Assembly: GCA_022568115.1 (NCBI GenBank)
Contig: JADFFP010000095.1
Coordinates: 1 to 5,658 of the forward strand
From: Pseudomonadota bacterium
GTDB taxonomy: Bacteria; Pseudomonadota; Alphaproteobacteria; Sphingomonadales; SMXR01
Reading direction: 5' to 3'
Length of the DNA: 5,658 bases
Shown here one piece after another: positions 1 to 4,206 of the stretch. Positions within the stretch are counted from its first letter, which is position 1. Every line of letters starts with the position of its first letter. Below the pieces are notes generated by a model. That model was not told the DNA's origin. It saw nothing but the letters and a program-made list of their open reading frames with translations, and made no database searches. Position numbers and translations under genes: made by a program.

Positions 1-1707
1 ACCAAAGGCCGCCTCCTGATCCCCGCCGACAATCAATAGGTTGGCCAACTCGGTGCGGGCAGAAAAGGGGACGTCGTCGAGTGGTATTTCTGCCAGGTAT
101 TTTTGCAAAGCCTCTTCCCCTGACCCGGCCGACACCAAAACCAGGAGGGGTACATAGCCCAGAGCTTTTTCTGAAAGCTCAATTGATCTGAAATCGGCAA
201 GGATATCCTCAACCACGTCCTGGGCCCCTTCCACAGTTGCTCCCCGTTGCAAAGCTTGCAACCCAAATTGCAAGGCTTTGGCCATCTGCCCCTGAAGCCG
301 GTAGGTATTGCTTAAGGAAACATAACCAAACGGGTGATCCGGAAAATCCTGGACCATGCTTCGTGCAATATTCTCCGCCTCCTCAAATTCACCTAAAAAT
401 GATTTGTGGTAGGCGTAGGTGTTGCGCCCGAGCAGGCTTAAGGGATCAAGGGCAAAACTTTTTTCCAGTTCTTGATGCGCCAGTTCATAGCGGAAACTGC
501 CGGCGTAAATAATACCCAACCAGGTATGGGCCTCGGCATAGTTGGGGTTGAGGTCAATCGCTTTTTCCAGTGCCTTTTCGCTTTCGGTAAAATTTTGGAG
601 CGTTAAGTAATAAAGTCCATAAGCGCCGTAGGCCGAAGCGAGTTTAGGATCAAGTTCAAGCGCCATTTCCAGTTCCGTAACCGCCAAAGCGGTCACCTCC
701 TCATTGGTCAAATCACCATAACCAATCGGGTTGTCGCTCAAATGAATAATGCTCTGTGCTAATGCCGCCCGTGCCGGGGCGAAATCCGGGTCCAGCGCCA
801 CCGCTTCTTCAAAGTCACGCCGCGCTTCTTCCAGTTCCGCCCTGGTTCTCCCTGCCATGCTGTGGCGGCCCAGCAGATAAAAGTCATAAGCGTCAATGCT
901 GGAACTTTTGGACATCACAGGCATCGCCAAGGCTTCGGTGCCAAGAGACAGTTTCAAAGCTTCAACGATGGCGCTGGCAATTTCGTCCTGCAGCTCGAAA
1001 ATATCAGTCATGTTGCGGTTATAGTTTGCCGACCAGATATGGGAATCCGTTTCCACCTCAATCAGCTGGGCGGTAATCCGCACCCGGTCGCCGGAACGTC
1101 GGATGCTGCCCTCTAGAACGTGATTGACGTTAAGCCTTGAGGCAATAGTCGGGATGTCCACGTTTTGGCCTTTGAAGGAAAAGGAGGAACTGCGGGACGT
1201 CACCCGTAAATTTTCCACCTGTGCCAGTAGGTTCAGGATATCCTCCGATATCCCGTCGGCGAAGTATTCCTGGTCGCGGTTCTCCGACAAATCAAGAAAA
1301 GGCAGAACTGCTATGGATTGCTCTTTTGCCCATGGTGCCATTGGCCCGCTGTCCCAGGCATCCCGGTTATAGATTGCCACCTGCTGGAAAATAATAAATG
1401 TGACGGCCAGCAGAAGCGCGCCGAAAATAACCCAGTTCAGTTTCCAGCCTTTTGGAAGGTTCTTCATCTTGCGGGCGTCCTTGTCTTTTTTCACTCCCTC
1501 CGGCGTAACCTCGTAAATCCAGGCCAAAAGAAGCGTCAATGGAAAGCCAAGCGCAACAACAATAATCAGAACCTTCAGCCAGTTGTCGTGCCCGAAGGCC
1601 TCAAGCACTATCTCGCCCACCTGAACAACCACCCAGGCAACGATGGCATACGCCACGCCCACCTTGAAGACGTTCCTTCTTTTCAGTTCTGCAAAAAGGT
1701 TTTTCAA
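1..1707 (-). CDS. Membrane-anchored TolB/FlgO-like domain and TPR repeat protein (C-terminus cut by window edge)
   Basis: Reading the minus strand from 1707 gives 569 uninterrupted codons to the left edge with no stop, so the C-terminus is missing. The N-terminus (MKNLFAELKRRNVFKVGVAY) is typical of a large family of proteobacterial TPR proteins often annotated as adenylate-cyclase-like or TolB-like. Likely membrane helices lie at residues about 14-36, 44-66 and 90-109. Residues about 131-250 resemble the TolB N-terminal/FlgO domain (SIAVLPFLDLSENRDQEYFA, then ADGISEDILNLL, VLEGSIRRSGDRVRITAQL and IWSANYNR). About six TPR units follow from residue 290 to 505, with typical A-x-D/N-P turns (VALDPDFAPA, LELDPKLASA, IDLNPNYAEA). 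No catalytic cyclase domain is seen. The start is TTG: an in-frame TAA at 1729-1731 lies eight codons upstream, TTG is the only start-type codon between them, and the first in-frame ATG (residue 81) would remove two membrane helices. A sensory or scaffolding role at the inner membrane is inference; the partner is unknown. Confidence 0.9.
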   Translation of the reverse strand, partial: MKNLFAELKRRNVFKVGVAYAIVAWVVVQVGEIVLEAFGHDNWLKVLIIVVALGFPLTLLLAWIYEVTPEGVKKDKDARKMKNLPKGWKLNWVIFGALLLAVTFIIFQQVAIYNRDAWDSGPMAPWAKEQSIAVLPFLDLSENRDQEYFADGISEDILNLLAQVENLRVTSRSSSFSFKGQNVDIPTIASRLNVNHVLEGSIRRSGDRVRITAQLIEVETDSHIWSANYNRNMTDIFELQDEIASAIVEALKLSLGTEALAMPVMSKSSSIDAYDFYLLGRHSMAGRTRAELEEARRDFEEAVALDPDFAPARAALAQSIIHLSDNPIGYGDLTNEEVTALAVTELEMALELDPKLASAYGAYGLYYLTLQNFTESEKALEKAIDLNPNYAEAHTWLGIIYAGSFRYELAHQELEKSFALDPLSLLGRNTYAYHKSFLGEFEEAENIARSMVQDFPDHPFGYVSLSNTYRLQGQMAKALQFGLQALQRGATVEGAQDVVEDILADFRSIELSEKALGYVPLLVLVSAGSGEEALQKYLAEIPLDDVPFSARTELANLLIVGGDQEAAFG

Positions 1708-1711
1708 GGGC

Positions 1712-1717
1712 CCTCCT
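1712..1717 (-). promoter_or_regulatory. Ribosome binding site that fixes the TTG start
   Basis: On the minus strand AGGAGG lies four bases before the TTG codon at 1707-1705. With the in-frame TAA just upstream, this strong Shine-Dalgarno match supports TTG as the true start of the TPR gene. The spacing is slightly short but workable. Confidence 0.75.
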
Positions 1718-1744
1718 GTCCCAAGAAGTTAACACCAAATGGGA

Positions 1745-1773
1745 ATTTTGGAAATTTTGCAAACATTTTGCAA
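1745..1773 (-). promoter_or_regulatory. Weak candidate promoter for the TPR gene, inside the tandem repeat
   Basis: On the minus strand TTGCAA (1773-1768) and CAAAAT (1750-1745) are separated by 17 bp and match the sigma70 -35 and -10 consensus at four of six bases each. The predicted 5' leader would be about 30-37 bases. A second weak option further upstream is TTGGTA with TATCCT at 18-bp spacing. Neither is compelling alone; A/T-rich DNA yields such matches by chance. Confidence 0.2.
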
Positions 1774-1774
1774 A
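1745..1774. repeat. Three tandem ATTTTGSAAA-like units upstream of the TPR gene
   Basis: ATTTTGGAA (1745-1753) is followed by ATTTTGCAAA (1754-1763) and ATTTTGCAAA (1765-1774). The two perfect copies repeat at 11 bp and the first unit sits 9 bp before the second, so all lie close to one face of the helix. They lie 38-67 bp upstream of the TTG start of the TPR gene. Each perfect copy contains the palindrome TTGCAA. They could be a regulator binding array or phased A/T tracts that bend the DNA; the sequence does not distinguish these. Confidence 0.6.
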
Positions 1775-1892
1775 AGAAATGCTTACAACAGGATAACACT
1801 AAACAACACCAGATACCAAACAGGCTGTCTGAAATAGGATTGTGTAATTGACGGGCGGGGGGGTGTGCGCTTTAAAAGGAACTCTTCATATT

Positions 1893-1916
1893 GTCCGCTT
1901 TGGGTCAAAAGCAGAC
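1893..1916. repeat. Alphaproteobacterial REP-like palindromic repeat, copy 1
   Basis: The 24-bp unit is GTCCGCTTT, a six-base loop GGGTCA, then AAAGCAGAC. The arms pair over nine positions with one C/A mismatch on the plus strand, which becomes a G-U wobble in a minus-strand transcript. It matches copy 2 at 3776-3799 at 23 of 24 positions. I recall very similar GTCCGCTTTgggtcaAAAGC sequences scattered between genes in Rhizobiales and other alphaproteobacteria, where they produce spurious short ORFs beginning MSALGQKQT; this is from memory and was not searched. Confidence 0.75.
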
Positions 1917-1925
1917 GCTTTTTTT
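1893..1925 (+). terminator. Terminator-like hairpin and T-run formed by repeat copy 1
   Basis: On the plus strand the imperfect nine-pair stem of the repeat is followed, after GC, by seven T residues (1919-1925), the layout of a rho-independent terminator. No plus-strand gene lies upstream within the window to be terminated, so it would act on read-through antisense to the TPR gene, or as an attenuator if the hydrolase promoter lies upstream of it. The internal mismatch weakens the stem. Confidence 0.3.
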
Positions 1926-1997
1926 AGGCATCATTTGGGCCAAAATCCTTATATATTTTTTTATTTCAGGGCTGCAGGAACGCCCCTCCCCAAAAAC

Positions 1998-2027
1998 AAG
2001 ACAAGTAGTAAAACGCTTGCCTAATAT
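1998..2027 (+). promoter_or_regulatory. Weak candidate promoter for the serine hydrolase gene
   Basis: AAGACA (1998-2003) and TAATAT (2022-2027) are separated by 18 bp. The -35 matches TTGACA at four of six and the -10 matches TATAAT at four of six. Transcription would begin about 40 bases before the ATG at 2076. This is a consensus match only. Confidence 0.22.
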
Positions 2028-2064
2028 ACCCCCTAAACCTAAAATATCCAAAGTAAAAAGGTCC

Positions 2065-2070
2065 AGGAGG
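2065..2070 (+). promoter_or_regulatory. Ribosome binding site of the serine hydrolase gene
   Basis: A perfect AGGAGG lies five A residues before the ATG at 2076 and, with the signal peptide that begins immediately, settles the start. Confidence 0.85.
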
Positions 2071-2075
2071 AAAAA

Positions 2076-3611
2076 ATGAAAAAACTTATTGCGATAATTT
2101 CAGGCCTATCAATAGCGGTGTTAATTGGTTTAGGTAATGCCACGCTGGCTGATGACCAAGATGCTGCCGAAGAGGCCGATGTGGGGCCGATAACCGCTTC
2201 GGAGCTGGTGGGCCTCTGGCAGGGCTTCACGGATCTGGAAGGACGGGAGATCCGTGTCGAAATCAAGATAAGCAAGAACGCCGAGGGGGAACTTTCCGGC
2301 GTCGTGGACCTTCGCGATACCAGTACCCTGGGCGTCCCGCTGGAAGTAGAATTTGCTGGCGACACTGTTAACCTCAGCACTGGTTCCGGCTCCTTCTTTA
2401 AGGGCCGGCTGTCAGACGATCTCCGGGCCATCCAGGGAGAGCTTTTTGTGGCTACCAAAGACAGCTGGTATAGCCTCGTTCTGAAGAGGGACAACGACGC
2501 GTTTCGCCGGTTCGAGGTGCCACGTCTTACCGACGCCGGAGCGATCCAGCGCACCTATTCCTATCGACCTCCGCGGGCAGCAGAAGATGGCTGGGCGGTG
2601 TCCAGCCTGGATGCCGAAGCTATAGACGAAGGCCAGATTACGAGCTTGGTCGAAAGTGTGCTCCGGGAAGAGCAAGGACTCCCCGAGGCGATCCTGATCG
2701 CGAGGAACGGAAAGCTCGTTCTGGAGGAGTATTTCCACGGCTATTCCAGGGACCGCATTCACCCGATCCAGTCGGTCACAAAAAGCGTGATGTCACTGCT
2801 GTTGGGTATCGCCCAGGATGGCGGTTTCGTGGGCGGTATGGATGAACCGGTTTACACGTTTTTCCCCGAGCACGCGGGCAAGAAGTGGATTGACCGGAAA
2901 TATCCGATCACGTTGGCGAATCTTCTAACCATGTCCGCAGCCATCGACTGGAATGACGTCGGCGGTGAATCAGGCCATGATTTTGAATCAACCGCGGCCA
3001 TGCATCGATCGGGCGACTGGATCGGATACGTGCTGGACCAAGATCAGGCCGGCGTACCGGGAAAGGTCGCATCGTACACCGGTGGGCTCTCGATCTTGTT
3101 GGGGGGCGTCATCCGTAACGCCACGGGGAAGTACGCTGATGAGTTCGCAGAGGAAACGCTGTTTGCTGACCTCCATGTGTCCAGCTACCGGTGGCAAAAA
3201 GCTAGGGACGGAACTCGTGAGACGGGTGGCGGCTTGACTTTGACAGCCTACGATCTCGCCAAAATGGGCCAACTCGTGCTTGATAAGGGTATGTGGAACG
3301 GCAAACGGGTGGTCTCCGACACGTGGATCGCAGAGTCGGTCAAGCGCCACCTGCCGCTGGCCGAAGGTGCTCTGGGTGGCTCGCCCTACACGACAGGCTT
3401 CGCCTACCACTGGTGGATTCAGAGGTACGAAGTGAATGGGAAAACCATCCAGGCGATCGTGGGACGCGGCTATGGGGGCCAGTACCTGGGAATCTTCCCG
3501 GCTCTGAACACCGTGGTTGTCATGAACAACGGAGAATGGGGCAACCCACGGGAACGGGTTTTCGACTATGACGTCATCGTCGAGAAGTGGATCCTCCCCG
3601 CAATCAGGTGA
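2076..3611 (+). CDS. Exported serine hydrolase, class C beta-lactamase / 6-aminohexanoate-dimer hydrolase-like family
   Basis: The 511-residue product begins with a signal peptide (MKK, then a hydrophobic core to about residue 20; likely cleavage after Ala25 in NATLA/DDQ), so it should act in the periplasm or outside the cell. Residues about 37-140 form an extra beta-rich domain (SELVGLWQGF, VEIKISKNAEGELSGVVDL, FFKGRLSDDLRAIQGEL) that I cannot name with confidence. The catalytic domain spans about 185-511. It carries the nucleophile motif S-x-x-K as Ser233-Val-Thr-Lys236 and a second-motif tyrosine at Tyr334 in ASYTGGLSILLGG, where the Asn of a classical Y-x-N is Gly336. The C-terminal motif is GRGYGGQYLGIFP (463-475), matching the GyGGQ form of this esterase/amidase branch rather than the K-T-G of true beta-lactamases. 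A penicillin-resistance role is therefore unlikely; an esterase, amide hydrolase or cell-wall peptidase activity fits the fold, but the substrate is unknown. It is transcribed alone, divergent from the TPR gene and convergent with narK. Confidence 0.95.
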   Translation: MKKLIAIISGLSIAVLIGLGNATLADDQDAAEEADVGPITASELVGLWQGFTDLEGREIRVEIKISKNAEGELSGVVDLRDTSTLGVPLEVEFAGDTVNLSTGSGSFFKGRLSDDLRAIQGELFVATKDSWYSLVLKRDNDAFRRFEVPRLTDAGAIQRTYSYRPPRAAEDGWAVSSLDAEAIDEGQITSLVESVLREEQGLPEAILIARNGKLVLEEYFHGYSRDRIHPIQSVTKSVMSLLLGIAQDGGFVGGMDEPVYTFFPEHAGKKWIDRKYPITLANLLTMSAAIDWNDVGGESGHDFESTAAMHRSGDWIGYVLDQDQAGVPGKVASYTGGLSILLGGVIRNATGKYADEFAEETLFADLHVSSYRWQKARDGTRETGGGLTLTAYDLAKMGQLVLDKGMWNGKRVVSDTWIAESVKRHLPLAEGALGGSPYTTGFAYHWWIQRYEVNGKTIQAIVGRGYGGQYLGIFPALNTVVVMNNGEWGNPRERVFDYDVIVEKWILPAIR

Positions 3612-3647
3612 CGGCGGAAGCAGGGCAGTAGATGTGTCAGATCATCC

Positions 3648-3667
3648 TCGGTGTTGATTTGCACCGA
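3648..3667 (+). other. Small hairpin downstream of the serine hydrolase gene
   Basis: TCGGTG (3648-3653) and CACCGA (3662-3667) form a perfect six-pair stem with an eight-base loop 37 bp after the hydrolase stop. No T-run follows, so it is a poor intrinsic terminator, though it could stabilise the 3' end of the mRNA. Confidence 0.3.
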
Positions 3668-3775
3668 AATTTGACCCAAATACGGCATTGTCAGAGTAAA
3701 GTGAGCCGGCAGGAGAAATTATTTCTATGGGGTTTTCGAGCCCTGTACCTTGGTTTGATCTTTCAAGAGCACAAT

Positions 3776-3799
3776 GTCCGCTTTGCGTCAAAAGCAGAC
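3776..3799. repeat. Alphaproteobacterial REP-like palindromic repeat, copy 2
   Basis: GTCCGCTTT, loop GCGTCA, then AAAGCAGAC: identical to copy 1 at 1893-1916 except for one loop base, and in the same orientation. The arms keep the same single C/A mismatch. It is followed by TCTTTT, a shorter pyrimidine run than copy 1 has. Together the copies bracket the hydrolase gene in a segment of about 1.9 kb. Confidence 0.75.
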
Positions 3800-3917
3800 T
3801 CTTTTGGCAACTGAATATACTGCAGATTATGCTCACTTTTTTACTAGATTTTATCTGAGACGGCACACCCTTATAACGGGAATAACTATTTTCTTGCAAT
3901 TACCAAGGGTGAAACAT

Positions 3918-3945
3918 GTTACTGTATGCAGTTGCATAACGTAAC
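3918..3945. promoter_or_regulatory. 28-bp dyad element, operator-like
   Basis: The element reads GTTAC, two bases, TATGCA, GT, TGCATA, two bases, GTAAC. Inner and outer arms are both exact inverted repeats about the same centre, so 22 of 28 positions are symmetric. This nested symmetry suits a dimeric DNA-binding protein. No gene start lies next to it on either strand, so the target is unclear. Confidence 0.45.
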
Positions 3946-3990
3946 CTCAGCCCTCTGAATTACTCGGCATTTTAGAGATATGTTGTCCCA

Positions 3991-4010
3991 TGATGTTGCA
4001 GGCAACATCA
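3991..4010. repeat. Perfect 9-2-9 inverted repeat
   Basis: TGATGTTGC (3991-3999), spacer AG, GCAACATCA (4002-4010) is an exact palindrome. The two-base spacer is too small for a good RNA loop without opening the innermost pairs, so a protein binding site is at least as likely as a hairpin. No T-run follows on either strand, which argues against an intrinsic terminator. Confidence 0.6.
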
Positions 4011-4027
4011 CCGAAAATCGCAAAATC

Positions 4028-4046
4028 TGTTACCCGTATGTTACCC
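4028..4046. repeat. Tandem TGTTACCC pair at 11-bp spacing
   Basis: TGTTACCC occurs at 4028-4035 and again at 4039-4046, one helical turn apart. The same TGTTAC core appears at 3917-3922 within the dyad, and a reverse GTAAC at 3941-3945, so this 130-bp stretch has four GTTAC cores. This may be a clustered site for one regulator; it could also be chance in A/T-rich DNA. Confidence 0.4.
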
Positions 4047-4206
4047 CAAAACCAAAGTCAAAAAAGAGTGTCACAAATCAATCAATGTGCTTATTGCATT
4101 GACATGCATTTTAAGTAAGTGCCTACCGTCAGAAAAACTGCGGACATATTTTTTAGAATGTCACTTGATCCAGAACATGGCTCATTTTCTTGATCCTTGT
4201 TGCCCC

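Larger units (their letters stand above)
1708..2075. other. Divergent intergenic region between the TPR gene and the serine hydrolase gene
   Basis: This A/T-rich region must hold the promoters for both flanking genes. It contains the phased ATTTTGSAAA units, a seven-G run at 1857-1863, the palindromic repeat copy at 1893-1916 and its T-run, and a weak candidate promoter for the hydrolase. A TTG-started frame from 1891 runs to the hydrolase start, but its first residues simply translate the repeat, so I do not call it a gene. No RNA gene is recognisable. Confidence 0.8.
3612..4206. other. Intergenic region between convergent serine hydrolase and narK genes
   Basis: No convincing protein gene is present in these 595 bp. 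The left part holds a small hairpin and copy 2 of the palindromic repeat. The right part is A/T-rich and holds several symmetric elements (28-bp dyad, perfect 9-2-9 palindrome, TGTTACCC pair) and a CTTGATCC direct repeat (4164-4171 and 4189-4196). I found no strong terminator for either flanking gene. A small RNA or a decayed mobile element could hide here, but no sequence feature proves either. Confidence 0.75.

Noticed and set aside
1891..2079. Reading frame beginning MSALGQKQT that overlaps the hydrolase start
   Set aside because: It starts at TTG, its first residues are the translation of the palindromic repeat, and the rest is low-complexity and basic, translated from A/T-rich promoter DNA. 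The overlap with the hydrolase ATG is incidental.
2039..2554. 171-residue minus-strand frame, Ser/Arg rich
   Set aside because: It is a shadow of the serine hydrolase gene, whose plus-strand frame has clear motifs.
2076..3611. Beta-lactamase resistance gene
   Set aside because: The fold and S-x-x-K fit, but the Y-x-N and K-T-G motifs of class C enzymes are not present, so an esterase/amidase relative is the better call.
3632..3814. 60-residue plus-strand frame ending in VRFASKAD
   Set aside because: The C-terminal residues translate repeat copy 2, no good RBS precedes it, and no domain is recognisable.
3727..3858. Short frame from the ATG at 3727 with AGGAG about 11 bases upstream
   Set aside because: The spacing is long, the frame crosses repeat copy 2, and the peptide has no recognisable features.
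3642..3899. Minus-strand 85-residue frame in the convergent spacer
   Set aside because: It starts at TTG without an RBS and reads through repeat copy 2 on the antisense strand.
4099..4127. Perfect -35-like TTGACA at 4099-4104
   Set aside because: The hexamers at 16-18 bp spacing (for example CCTACC) do not resemble a -10 element.
4126..4156. Bulged hairpin CCGTCAG-AAAAA-CTGCGG followed by a T-run on the plus strand
   Set aside because: Considered as a terminator, but the six-pair stem has a bulge, the T-run begins several bases after it, and it is more than 500 bp past the hydrolase stop.
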